Assembly (NCBI GenBank): GCA_937877575.1
Contig: CALFIZ010000194.1
Location: forward strand, 1 to 16,577
Reading direction: 5' to 3'
From: an uncultured Marinilabiliales bacterium
GTDB lineage: Bacteria; Bacteroidota; Bacteroidia; Bacteroidales; BM520
Length of the DNA: 16,577 nucleotides
Every line of letters starts with the position of its first letter. Position 1 is the stretch's first letter. Under the pieces are notes generated by a model. That model did no database searches. It was not told the origin of the DNA and was given only the letters and a program-made list of their open reading frames with translations. Positions 1 to 6,569 of the stretch are shown here, piece by piece. A program made the position numbers and the translations under genes.

Positions 1-330
1 CCTGATAGCCTTGGTATCCCTGATAACCTTGGTATCCCTGATCACCCTGGTCGCCCTGGTCGCCTTTGTCACCGGGATCACCGGGATCACCAGTAGCACC
101 AGTTGCACCAGTTGCACCTTTTGCACCCTGTTTGCCCTGATAGCCCTGATAGCCTTGGTATCCCTGATAACCTTGGTATCCCTGATCACCCTGGTCGCCT
201 TGGTTGCCCTGATAACCCTGATAGCCCTGATAGCCTTGGTCACCGGTTGCACCAGTAGCACCGGTTGCACCATTTGCACCCTGATAGCCCTGATAGCCCT
301 GATAGCCCTGATAACCTTGGTCACCGGTTG
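1..330 (-). repeat. Gly-X-Y coding repeats at nucleotide level
   Basis: Nine-base units encoding Gly-Tyr-Gln or Gly-Asp-Gln are repeated many times in tandem. A longer block (a GAT GAT GAT stretch followed by GDQ/GYQ runs) recurs about three times. The array is part of the collagen-like gene and is likely to be unstable in length by recombination or slippage. Confidence 0.8.
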
Positions 331-391
331 CACCAGTTACGCCATCGTTAACCTTGACGACCTCTATCGAATATATTGCTTTTACTGCCAT
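1..391 (-). CDS. Collagen-like repeat protein, partial (runs off the left edge)
   Basis: The ATG at 389-391 directly follows the TAA stop (392-394) of the upstream glycosyltransferase gene, so the two are probably translationally coupled. After about 16 non-repetitive residues (start MAVKAIYSIEVVKV) the protein becomes an unbroken series of Gly-X-Y triplets to the window edge, mostly GYQ, GDQ and GAT, with a few GDP, GNQ and GKQ. Gly-X-Y repeats of this kind form collagen-like triple helices in phage tail fibres and bacterial surface proteins. By position, after the baseplate and tail-fibre genes, it is probably a trimeric tail-fibre shaft or a fibre accessory protein. The C-terminus, where a receptor-binding head would be expected, lies outside the window. 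The nearly identical codon blocks probably explain why the sequence ends here. Confidence in the coding call is high; the exact role is inferred. Confidence 0.85.
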   Translation of the reverse strand, partial: MAVKAIYSIEVVKVNDGVTGATGDQGYQGYQGYQGYQGANGATGATGATGDQGYQGYQGYQGNQGDQGDQGYQGYQGYQGYQGYQGKQGAKGATGATGATGDPGDPGDKGDQGDQGDQGYQGYQGYQGYQ

Positions 392-1003
392 TTACCTGTA
401 TTGAGTAACCTTGTTGATGTGCCCGCACTGTACACGCATGTCTGCATATATTTTGTATTTCTGTGTATGATGTACCAAGCCACAGAAATGTACGTCCTCG
501 CTTGTATAGCCACGGTTTGGAAACAATTCAAACTTAAACCATGGATATTCTATGTTGCGAAACACATCTGTGTTGATTAGCATACAGGCGCCACCAGCCA
601 CTCCGATCTCTATTCTGTAATTCTGGATGTCAACAAGTCTATCAACCAACGCATAATTAATGTTGGATTCTTCGTTGAGGTAGCGGCACCCTAACTTATA
701 CAGCTCTGACCGCCCTGTGGTGGTGCCCCTTCGTGGACACACACCGCTGCAGATGTCTGTCAATGGATTGGTAAGATTATAGATGGCATCATGCGGCAGA
801 ACCATATCCGAATCTACCATTAACACGTAGTCGTAGCCTCTTTCGAGAGCCATGTCAACAATTCGGTTACGGGCAATGTCAACAGCATAGCCGGTTACGG
901 ATTCAAAGTCAATTTCGTGGCCGCATGGATCAAGGTCGTATATTGACTTGAACGTTGCCGGCTCAATGTTTTCGTACGTTGGTACAGCTATTAGAATTTT
1001 CAT
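392..1003 (-). CDS. Phage-encoded GT-A fold (family 2-like) glycosyltransferase
   Basis: This 203-residue cytoplasmic enzyme is predicted to transfer a sugar from a nucleotide-sugar donor. The N-terminus MKILIAVPTYENIEP is the usual first strand and loop of GT-A glycosyltransferases. VDSDM (residues 63-67) supplies the DxD metal/nucleotide-sugar motif. GVAGGACML (134-142) and TSEDVHFC (167-174) fit the acceptor-side loop with the catalytic ED pair, and GHI (194-196) near the end could supply the metal-binding His. No membrane segment is visible. The gene lies between two collagen-like genes, 21 bp after one and abutting the start of the other. Glycosylation of the collagen-like fibre is therefore a reasonable inference, since collagen and bacterial or viral collagen-like proteins are known glycosylation targets. 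Modification of host surface glycans is the main alternative. Confidence 0.8.
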   Translation of the reverse strand: MKILIAVPTYENIEPATFKSIYDLDPCGHEIDFESVTGYAVDIARNRIVDMALERGYDYVLMVDSDMVLPHDAIYNLTNPLTDICSGVCPRRGTTTGRSELYKLGCRYLNEESNINYALVDRLVDIQNYRIEIGVAGGACMLINTDVFRNIEYPWFKFELFPNRGYTSEDVHFCGLVHHTQKYKIYADMRVQCGHINKVTQYR

Positions 1004-1024
1004 TTCCTTTAATTTTTATGTTGT

Positions 1025-1627
1025 TTACAAAGTTTCAAGTTTGCATGTTATCGTGATCGAGGAATCAACATCTGCTGCAGCCACAGTCCAACTGCAGTCC
1101 GCTATGGCGGTCTCTGACGCTATGCTCGAAAGCAATGTGTCGCCGTTGTACCAGCACAGACACAGCCCGGATGGTATTGTAGCCAGTTCCTGACCTGCCT
1201 GAAACAGGTGCGGAGTGAGAGTTACCTCGCCAGTATTGTTTTTTATAAATCCACTGCCTGTTACCACAAGCGTGTATGGATTATCGCCCGCCTCGCCCTG
1301 TTCGCCTGTTGCACCCTGCGGGCCACTAATATTTACGGACGGCGGCGGCAGAATAAATGGATTATCGCAAATCCAAGTTAGAAGGCCGTTTGAATCAACT
1401 AATGGCGTAAATGTTGCCCCCTGGCTGCCTGTTTCTCCAGTATCACCTTTGAATCCCTGATAGCCTCTGTAACCTTGTACGCCTTGTTCTCCCTGCGGCC
1501 CCTGTGGTCCGGCAACCGATACATGGTTATTCAGGTAGTCCTCTATTATATGCCAGTTTTCGTTGACTTCCTCCCATGTCAACGACGGATCCTGTGGGTT
1601 TAAAGACCTTTTGTTCAGTTCAATCAT
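1025..1627 (-). CDS. Collagen-like tail fibre-associated protein
   Basis: A 200-residue protein. The N-terminal ~37 residues are non-repetitive and include LTWEEVNENWHIIEDYL, a segment typical of phage structural proteins that precede collagen-like shafts. A short Gly-X-Y run follows (about residues 40-70, GPQGPQGEQG and so on), then a small globular insert. A second, shorter Gly-X-Y block comes at about 101-114 (GPQGATGEQGEAGD). The C-terminal ~85 residues are rich in Thr and Val and look like a beta-sandwich head. The start ATG overlaps the stop of the upstream gene as ATGA (1624-1627). It is probably a trimeric fibre or fibre tip at the baseplate. The specific receptor cannot be told from sequence. 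Confidence 0.8.
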   Translation of the reverse strand: MIELNKRSLNPQDPSLTWEEVNENWHIIEDYLNNHVSVAGPQGPQGEQGVQGYRGYQGFKGDTGETGSQGATFTPLVDSNGLLTWICDNPFILPPPSVNISGPQGATGEQGEAGDNPYTLVVTGSGFIKNNTGEVTLTPHLFQAGQELATIPSGLCLCWYNGDTLLSSIASETAIADCSWTVAAADVDSSITITCKLETL

Positions 1628-2196
1628 GGTATTGTATAGTATTTTGTTTCTGAATATTCAGGTATAATGTATTTCACGATGGTATAATATGCTGCAAGCG
1701 TCATGGATGACAGTTCATCATCGAGACAAAGGTCCGTCGCTGGCTTTATGCCATAATCTGTATAATGTTTCAATATTCTTTTATTGACATTTAATCTGTA
1801 TTTAAACATCGATGACGGTTGCGGATCTGTAACACTTGTATCAGTTTGGAAACTTAATTTGAATGCAGCTGCTGCATCGCCGTAATGCTGTAGAGCATAG
1901 TCAAAAATAGTCTGACGGTCAAGGCAGCGATTGTATCTCTCCACACATTGTCGCCGAATGATTTTTTCACCGTTTCTTTCATCAGCTGATGCTTCCGGAT
2001 GTTCGTCTGTGAGATATGTTGCCGGCTTAATACGTCTTGCCCTATATTCTGATGTCACAGCATTGTCTATTGGCACAACCTCGATAATGCCTGATACAAT
2101 ATCGGTAATACTTATATCGTTAATGACCGACATAAGAAAGGCATTCTCCAAATTTCCGCAGAATTGCAGCGCTATGTCAAACAGGTCACGACTCAC
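1624..2196 (-). CDS. Protein with two LysM-like modules, tail region
   Basis: This 190-residue protein holds two diverged copies of a module of about 60 residues. The first is at residues 3-62 (LFDIALQFCGN... ending RRIKPATYL). The second is at about 93-156 (IFDYALQHYGD... ending YGIKPATDL). Both follow the pattern [LI]-[FI]-D-x-A-[LI]-Q-x-x-G, then AF, then a D-x-S-[IV]-T-D turn, which resembles LysM-like carbohydrate-binding domains seen in Bacteroidales phage proteins. The residues between the copies are charged and contain two Cys. The family's function is not established, and binding peptidoglycan or glycan near the baseplate is inferred. It overlaps the preceding gene by 11 bp and the following one by 4 bp, so it is part of the same translated unit. 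Confidence 0.65.
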   Translation of the reverse strand: MSRDLFDIALQFCGNLENAFLMSVINDISITDIVSGIIEVVPIDNAVTSEYRARRIKPATYLTDEHPEASADERNGEKIIRRQCVERYNRCLDRQTIFDYALQHYGDAAAAFKLSFQTDTSVTDPQPSSMFKYRLNVNKRILKHYTDYGIKPATDLCLDDELSSMTLAAYYTIVKYIIPEYSETKYYTIP

Positions 2197-2401
2197 TTGC
2201 CGGATATATTTTATGGCCCTTAAAAAATGATGTTGTATTGGTGGGCCGTGTCATAGGAACATACATGACGCCGTTACCTTCGCAACATACATCAATATCA
2301 TTGAGCAATGAGATGGCAAATGCGTGCTCAATGTCTCCACAATACTGTATGGACAGGTCTATCAGATTCTGACGTTCCATCGGTATCACCTTAGCTTTCA
2401 T
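2186..2401 (-). CDS. Small protein with one LysM-like module
   Basis: A 71-residue protein that is essentially one copy of the module found twice in the next gene: LIDLSIQYCGDIEHAF (residues 13-28), then LLNDIDV and a C-terminal FFKGHKIYPASES that aligns with the RRIKPAT end of the other copies. The start ATG at 2401 lies inside the end of the upstream fibre gene (11-base overlap) and has a GGAGG at 2413-2417, 11 bases upstream; an internal ATG at residue 8 is also possible. Splitting of one ancestral three-module protein, or duplication, would explain the layout. The role is unknown; it is probably a baseplate or fibre accessory. Confidence 0.65.
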   Translation of the reverse strand: MKAKVIPMERQNLIDLSIQYCGDIEHAFAISLLNDIDVCCEGNGVMYVPMTRPTNTTSFFKGHKIYPASES

Positions 2402-3245
2402 TGCCGCCCTGACCTCCTCCTATAGTGTTCTGCAGCGTTGTGCTGTCGTTTTCAGCGTAAGGCTCTGCTGCAAGATACATTATATGCCCCACTCGCAACA
2501 GCGTCAAATTGGTGCCCTCCGCCCATATCTTACCATGTATGCCATCATCAATGAGCTGCACTGATGTTGGTAGTTCGACCCCATCATCATCACTATTTAT
2601 ACCTACAAAAGGATAAAATTCGCCCGACACGGCAGGACGTGGAAGCTGGTCGGCGATATACACGGCATTAAGGGACACCTGGCTGTATGCATACCCCCTG
2701 AGATACACCATTTTGCCCACCTGTTTATAATAGATGTTATACCCGGCGGATGATGCAGGCGTCCAGTCAGACTCGGTAAGGGATATGCCTCTCCGCAACC
2801 TTTCGGCAAGTGTACAGAACCCTTCTTTTATGCCAAGATAATAAGTTGACTGGTTATCGGCCACCTGAGGGTTCAGATAAGGGTCGGAATAGGTGTTCCT
2901 GGGAACAGTGGAATTATCTGACATGACATAGTTCCTCAAGCCCTCCGTATTGATATAATCCATCTTGGTGAAATAGATGATTGGATCCGCAAGGTTGGTG
3001 GTCGTATGCAATGCGCGCACCGGCAGTATCTCGCCGCAGAAATACGCCCATCCGGCTTCCATGTCCAATAATGAACCTGAATGCGTGATTTTGCAGCCGG
3101 AAATGATGAAGTTGTTTTTGCCGAGTCCAAAATCCTTAATCAGTGCCGTCAGCACTTCTTTGTATGAGTCCTGCAGAAAGTCGAAGTCTTTTGTCCACAA
3201 GGGCATCCTTCCTGCTTCATTGGAATGAGTGATTAATGTTTTCAT
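2391..3245 (-). CDS. Tail fibre protein (baseplate-attached)
   Basis: A 284-residue protein directly downstream of the gp48-like baseplate gene, where contractile phages place the first fibre gene. The N-terminal third (to about residue 100) contains LWTKDFDFLQDSYKEVLTAL and a stretch on content type and units (GSLLDMEAGWAYFCGEILPV) typical of Bacteroidales phage proteins that link a fibre to the baseplate. From about residue 165 there is a SAGYNIYYKQVGKMVYLRGYA segment, a pattern common in the C-terminal beta-structured part of tail fibres. The C-terminus is a Gly-rich tail (GGGQGGNES). It overlaps the previous gene by 4 bases. I see no C-type-lectin fold or adenine-rich variable region that would mark it as a diversity-generating retroelement target. 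Confidence 0.7.
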   Translation of the reverse strand: MKTLITHSNEAGRMPLWTKDFDFLQDSYKEVLTALIKDFGLGKNNFIISGCKITHSGSLLDMEAGWAYFCGEILPVRALHTTTNLADPIIYFTKMDYINTEGLRNYVMSDNSTVPRNTYSDPYLNPQVADNQSTYYLGIKEGFCTLAERLRRGISLTESDWTPASSAGYNIYYKQVGKMVYLRGYAYSQVSLNAVYIADQLPRPAVSGEFYPFVGINSDDDGVELPTSVQLIDDGIHGKIWAEGTNLTLLRVGHIMYLAAEPYAENDSTTLQNTIGGGQGGNES

Positions 3246-3760
3246 ATAGTTACTATTTTATATGTTTTTCCTGCAATTTTGTACAAATCAACCAAATCGG
3301 CCACCAGCATCTTCTGCTGGTCGGTGAATCCTGATGGAACCTCCACCTTGAAGTTCTCATACTCGTTGTATGTATGCCTGTTGCCTATCAGTATTTGTAC
3401 GCCTGACGAATCTGCAGGCACGTGGAACTGGTAGTTTATCAGCTCACCGTCGGCTGATGGCGGCACAAACTCTTCCTGATAGTTGAAGCTGTCAACCACA
3501 TTGATATTGTTGTTGCTAAGTTTCTCACGCAAAACATGCTGCAGCACTATCCTCTGTCCGGTATGCTCCATCCTGTAGTCCATATCCCGTCGATATGCCC
3601 TGAACTCACCGAGCAGCCGCCTTACCGGTGTGTTTATGCACCATAACAATGAAAGCAGCCTGCTCTTTCGCAGTTTGAAAGGCAATAGTATCTCGGACAA
3701 TCTGTCATTATAGGGCGGGATAATGTTCGGCCCTCTATAGTTTATGTCGTATTTTCCCAT
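3242..3760 (-). CDS. Baseplate/tail protein, gp48-like (tail protein I position)
   Basis: A 172-residue soluble protein immediately after the baseplate J gene. This is the position of Mu gp48 and P2 gpI, which connect the baseplate wedge to the fibres. Visible features are IIPPYNDRLSEILLPF near the N-terminus, a basic helical segment RRLLGEFRAYRRDMDYRM (residues 47-64), and VPSGFTDQQKMLVADLVDLYK in the C-terminal part. Overall similarity to a named family is weak to the eye, so the call rests mostly on gene order: gp25, J, this gene, then fibre. Its stop overlaps the start of the fibre gene by 4 bases. Confidence 0.6.
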   Translation of the reverse strand: MGKYDINYRGPNIIPPYNDRLSEILLPFKLRKSRLLSLLWCINTPVRRLLGEFRAYRRDMDYRMEHTGQRIVLQHVLREKLSNNNINVVDSFNYQEEFVPPSADGELINYQFHVPADSSGVQILIGNRHTYNEYENFKVEVPSGFTDQQKMLVADLVDLYKIAGKTYKIVTI

Positions 3761-3767
3761 CTGTCTC

Positions 3768-4604
3768 TTAATTTAATTCGCCTACTGTAATACTGTCCAA
3801 TGTGATGCCGGCGGAATATGCATTGTAATTCTGCACATCATATCCGGTCTCCGAATTAACGAGATAGCAGACCGTGCCAAGGCCGTCATAGCGCGTAAAG
3901 TAACAGTCTTCTATCAACACATCCTCAATCCCGTCAACAGCAAGCATGGCATTAGCCAGCTGTGTCTTGTTGAGGATGCCGTTAGGACGTATCAGTGTAA
4001 GATAGTCGGTGATGGCCGTGCAAAGGGCAGGCTTTGCGTCATTTTCAAGCGATGGAAGTATCATGGCGTTTCGCTTTACATTTACACTGATGTGCATTGT
4101 GTCAGGACTGCTGCTTATAACCGTTATCTGCACCCCCGCGAACTTAACATCGTACATGTAGCTCCTGAAGGCCGCGAGCTCTGCCTCAGTGAGTGGCACG
4201 AGATTATCCTTGCAGACCTTGATTAAAAGACCGCCATACTCTTCCACAACTGAACACATCTTGACAATCTGTACGCTGTCATCGGCAAGCTCTGTCTCGT
4301 ATATGCCGTCATCATTTACACTCTCGCCGTACCGGAATGCCATTGCCTTCTCATAATACCATTGTACGGTTCCCGGCAAGACAGCCCGTACTTTTTCGGC
4401 CGTCTCTTCCTTGTACGTCTCAAACATCCAGTTAAGGGCGTAATATGTCGTTGCTATTATTGTCAGCAGTATGTCTATCACCGATGCGGCACTTACCTGC
4501 TTCTCCCAGGCTGTTTCAGGATTAAGATCCAATGCCAGACTCAGTTCCTCGTTGCCAAGTATGGCAGATGTCATTTCGGCTTTTATCTCCTTTATCGTTT
4601 TCAT
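3768..4604 (-). CDS. Baseplate J-like protein (Mu gp47-like wedge)
   Basis: A 278-residue baseplate wedge protein. Residues 1-60 (MKTIKEIKAEM... NPETAWEKQVSAASVIDILLTIIATTYYALNWMFE, quoted in parts) match the N-terminal helical part of Bacteroidales baseplate J proteins, followed by VRAVLPGTVQWYYEKAMAF. The C-terminal half has the AITDYLTLIRPNGILNKTQL and VDGIEDVLIEDCY segments of the family, where successive J domains end in a helix and a short strand. It begins one base after the gp25-like gene ends and lies 7 bp from the next gene. Together with gp25 and the gp48-like protein it should form the wedge that rearranges when the sheath contracts. Confidence 0.85.
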   Translation of the reverse strand: MKTIKEIKAEMTSAILGNEELSLALDLNPETAWEKQVSAASVIDILLTIIATTYYALNWMFETYKEETAEKVRAVLPGTVQWYYEKAMAFRYGESVNDDGIYETELADDSVQIVKMCSVVEEYGGLLIKVCKDNLVPLTEAELAAFRSYMYDVKFAGVQITVISSSPDTMHISVNVKRNAMILPSLENDAKPALCTAITDYLTLIRPNGILNKTQLANAMLAVDGIEDVLIEDCYFTRYDGLGTVCYLVNSETGYDVQNYNAYSAGITLDSITVGELN

Positions 4605-4605
4605 G

Positions 4606-4884
4606 TCACTTAAGTTTTATTTCAATGTTATCTCCGTCGAAATCTATCGATGAAACCTCTATAAGCCCCAGTCGCATATTGTCTCTGATGTTGTTTTTCA
4701 ACGTCTGGTTCTTAGGTGATTTGAGATGCTTGGCTATCCCGACGCCAAGCAATGGAGAGCTTTTGAACTCCCCCGGCTGTGCCTCCATTATAGCCTGAGC
4801 CGTTTGAGCGCTGATTTCGCCCAAAGCGAAATCGTGCCCGCTGAAAAGTATCTGTCCGTTGTCGTCTGTCAATATCCCTGTCAT
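4606..4884 (-). CDS. gp25-like baseplate wedge protein (Mu gp46 / GPW family)
   Basis: A 92-residue protein in the gp25/GPW family, the most conserved contractile baseplate wedge component and the one thought to start sheath assembly. Recognisable segments are the leading strand GILTDDNGQILFSGHDFALG, the motif PGEFKSSPLLGVGIAKHL (residues about 37-54), and the C-terminal ISSIDFDGDNIEIKLK-type ending. I chose the ATG at 4882-4884. An in-frame TTG at 4891-4893 would overlap the upstream stop and is less likely. It lies one base before the J gene, the usual gp25-J pairing. Confidence 0.8.
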   Translation of the reverse strand: MTGILTDDNGQILFSGHDFALGEISAQTAQAIMEAQPGEFKSSPLLGVGIAKHLKSPKNQTLKNNIRDNMRLGLIEVSSIDFDGDNIEIKLK

Positions 4885-4889
4885 AATTA

Positions 4890-5105
4890 TCAACTTAATG
4901 TTCCCGTACCTGTCGTGGCTCCGGTCTGTGACGCTGCCGTTCCTGTCGTGGCAACCGGAATCCCCGCGTTAACTGTTGCTGTCTTAATATAATTGGTGAT
5001 AATCTCTGCCAACTCTCCGGCAAAGTAATCATGCGTCCTCTCGTTTTTGACGCAATCCTGCAGCAATCCGTTCAGCTGCATTTTTAACGATTCCTGATTC
5101 AGCAT
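4890..5105 (-). CDS. Small baseplate-region protein of unknown function
   Basis: A 71-residue protein between spike and gp25-like genes. The N-terminal 40 residues are helical and amphipathic (LKMQLNGLLQDCVKN, AGELAEIITNYIK). The C-terminal 28 are low-complexity and rich in Gly, Thr and Ala (ATTGTAASQTGATTGTGTLS). A helical body with a Gly/Thr-rich tail ending in GTGTLS or similar is common in small proteins next to baseplate spikes in contractile and siphoviral clusters, but I know no assigned function. It starts one base after the spike gene's stop. It could cap or chaperone the spike; that is a guess from position. Confidence 0.6.
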   Translation of the reverse strand: MLNQESLKMQLNGLLQDCVKNERTHDYFAGELAEIITNYIKTATVNAGIPVATTGTAASQTGATTGTGTLS

Positions 5106-5106
5106 T

Positions 5107-5595
5107 TTATTTCAATAAATTAATTAAGTTAGTTTTTATTTGGGTGAGCTTGGCTATAACATCCCCATTGAACACTCCAAGCCCTGCAGGAGTTGCTATC
5201 TGTGCCTGCATCAGGGTGTCAAGCAAACTCGTCACCTCGTCCTTTAATGATGTCTTGTCGTTTTTCAGCGATATGTGGTCGTCCTTTATCTCCACCTTCA
5301 GCCCGCCTGCTCCGTCAAACTCTATTTTGTCGATGTCAGAATACATGGACACATATCCGTCGTTTTCGGACAGCATGGTCACAAGCACGTAGCTGTCCAT
5401 CTTAGGTGTTATCCTCAACCCGTTGAATTGCTCCACACTCGCATTCAGGCGGACATCTTTCAACAGTGCGCCGTCCAACGGCTCTACATCGCATTTGCTC
5501 CCATTGACTCTTGTCACCTTGCAGATTAATGTCACCGGCTGTCGCTGTCCCGCCAGTTCCTGTATTATCCGTCTTATATCAGATTTGGCATCCAT
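5107..5595 (-). CDS. Baseplate spike protein (gpV / Mu gp45-like)
   Basis: A 162-residue protein predicted to form the trimeric membrane-piercing spike below the hub. An N-terminal helix (MDAKSDIRRIIQELAGQRQP) leads into an OB-fold-like region (VTLICKVTRVNGSKCDVEPLD, quoted in parts, residues about 21-45, to about 95), then short beta-helix-like strands (IKDDHISLKNDKTSLKDEV) and a C-terminal helix ending NLLK. The OB domain and the short repeats are what gpV-type spikes show. No HxH iron-binding tip or PAAR-like end is visible. The start ATG shares one base with the stop of the hub gene (TAATG), so hub and spike are coupled. Confidence 0.8.
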   Translation of the reverse strand: MDAKSDIRRIIQELAGQRQPVTLICKVTRVNGSKCDVEPLDGALLKDVRLNASVEQFNGLRITPKMDSYVLVTMLSENDGYVSMYSDIDKIEFDGAGGLKVEIKDDHISLKNDKTSLKDEVTSLLDTLMQAQIATPAGLGVFNGDVIAKLTQIKTNLINLLK

Positions 5596-6566
5596 TACTG
5601 TATCTCCTTCCCCGGATATATTGTCTGTCTGTATCCGCCTTTACCGAACTTGTACTCTATTGCATCTATTCGGAATTTCTTGCCGTCACGCTCAACATTG
5701 ACCTTGTCAGATAATGCCACCGTATCGCCAGGTCTCACGAAAGGTATTCCAAATGTTGTGATACTGCCTTTCATGCTGTTCACACGCAATCCTGCCAGCT
5801 GTTTCTCGGCAAGTGCCTTGAGATCGCTTACGCTTTTGGCCGACGGGTAGTATAATGTCGTCACATCATAGCCTCCGGACTTGGCCTCACTTGGCGTGAT
5901 GTATTCAAGCATCTTGTTGCCAGATGTCATGACCTTGGCTTTTACGGCAACCTTGACTTTGTCACCTTCCAAATATTGAAGCGTGTCGCTTATGATGTTG
6001 CTGCCGTATGTCAGTGTGATGGTGCTCTGTGGGGTCAGGATATCATCGTAGGACTCGCCATACAGCTTGCCTTCCCGGAAGAAGAAGTGGACCGGGTATT
6101 TCGATGCAAGATATTCAAACACCTCTGCAATGCTTTTATTCCATATACGCATGACCCCAAGCTGTAAATCCGACATGACACTGGAATATTCGCCACAGTA
6201 TTTCTTTGCAAAATAATTGAGGCTGAAATTGTCTGTGTATTCGTTGTCCACACGCTTCAGCTTCAATTTATATGCCTCATCCTCACACTCTATCACTATC
6301 GGAGTCGTGCTTGAAACATTCTTTATATACCCCTCAAAGACTGTTTGAATGGTGTGCTTTTTGTACCCCATGCTGATTTTGACGGAATCGCCTGTGTTGA
6401 TGTAGTCAAGCAGACTTTTCCCTTCAAACCGCAGTTTGCGGGGTACAGTGATTTTTGCCGTACCGGTGAAACTTTTGATTGAAGTTTTTACGGCAATTTC
6501 AGTCACATAGTCAAATTTTACTATCTTTGTACCCGATATTTCAATATGACATTCCAAAATTAACAT
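5595..6566 (-). CDS. Baseplate hub protein (Mu gp44 / P2 gpD / T4 gp27-like)
   Basis: A 323-residue protein that should form the central hub ring joining tail tube to spike. The N-terminal domain is beta-rich (residues 1-110) and includes FTGTAKITVPRKL and INTGDSVKISMGY, the two-strand pattern of the first hub barrel. The middle contains NKSIAEVFEYLASKYPVHFFF, the helix and strand pair typical of gpD-like hubs. The C-terminal part has LKALAEKQLAGLRVNSMKG and IPFVRPGDTVALS, and ends with YKFGKGGYRQTIYPGK. Its start codon lies only 3 bp from the start of the divergent plus-strand gene, and that gene's promoter falls within this gene's first codons. The hub must therefore be read from transcripts that cross the moron in antisense, or from a local promoter I could not find. 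Confidence 0.85.
   Translation of the reverse strand: MLILECHIEISGTKIVKFDYVTEIAVKTSIKSFTGTAKITVPRKLRFEGKSLLDYINTGDSVKISMGYKKHTIQTVFEGYIKNVSSTTPIVIECEDEAYKLKLKRVDNEYTDNFSLNYFAKKYCGEYSSVMSDLQLGVMRIWNKSIAEVFEYLASKYPVHFFFREGKLYGESYDDILTPQSTITLTYGSNIISDTLQYLEGDKVKVAVKAKVMTSGNKMLEYITPSEAKSGGYDVTTLYYPSAKSVSDLKALAEKQLAGLRVNSMKGSITTFGIPFVRPGDTVALSDKVNVERDGKKFRIDAIEYKFGKGGYRQTIYPGKEIQ
6522..6529 (+). promoter_or_regulatory. Bacteroides-type -7 promoter element for the plus-strand moron
   Basis: TATCTTTG matches the Bacteroidetes sigma-ABfr -7 consensus TAnnTTTG exactly. A weak -33-like TTTC is at 6497-6500, 21 bases upstream. The predicted transcription start is near 6536, about 34 bases before the ATG at 6570. 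The element lies inside the N-terminal coding region of the hub gene on the other strand. Confidence 0.55.
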
Positions 6567-6569
6567 GCT

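Noticed and set aside
1..330. CRISPR array or tandem intergenic repeats
   Set aside because: The period is 9 bases with no spacers and the units translate in frame as collagen triplets after a clear ATG, so it is coding repeat.
11..580. Plus-strand open frame of 189 codons with many Leu/Ile/Val/Thr repeats
   Set aside because: It is the complement of the Gly-X-Y codon array on the minus strand plus part of the glycosyltransferase. The hydrophobic repeat pattern is a by-product of GYQ/GDQ codons.
1025..3245. Diversity-generating retroelement target, as found in some Bacteroides Mu-like phages
   Set aside because: No reverse transcriptase, no template/variable repeat pair and no C-type-lectin-like ending are visible in these fibre genes. 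It could exist beyond the left edge.
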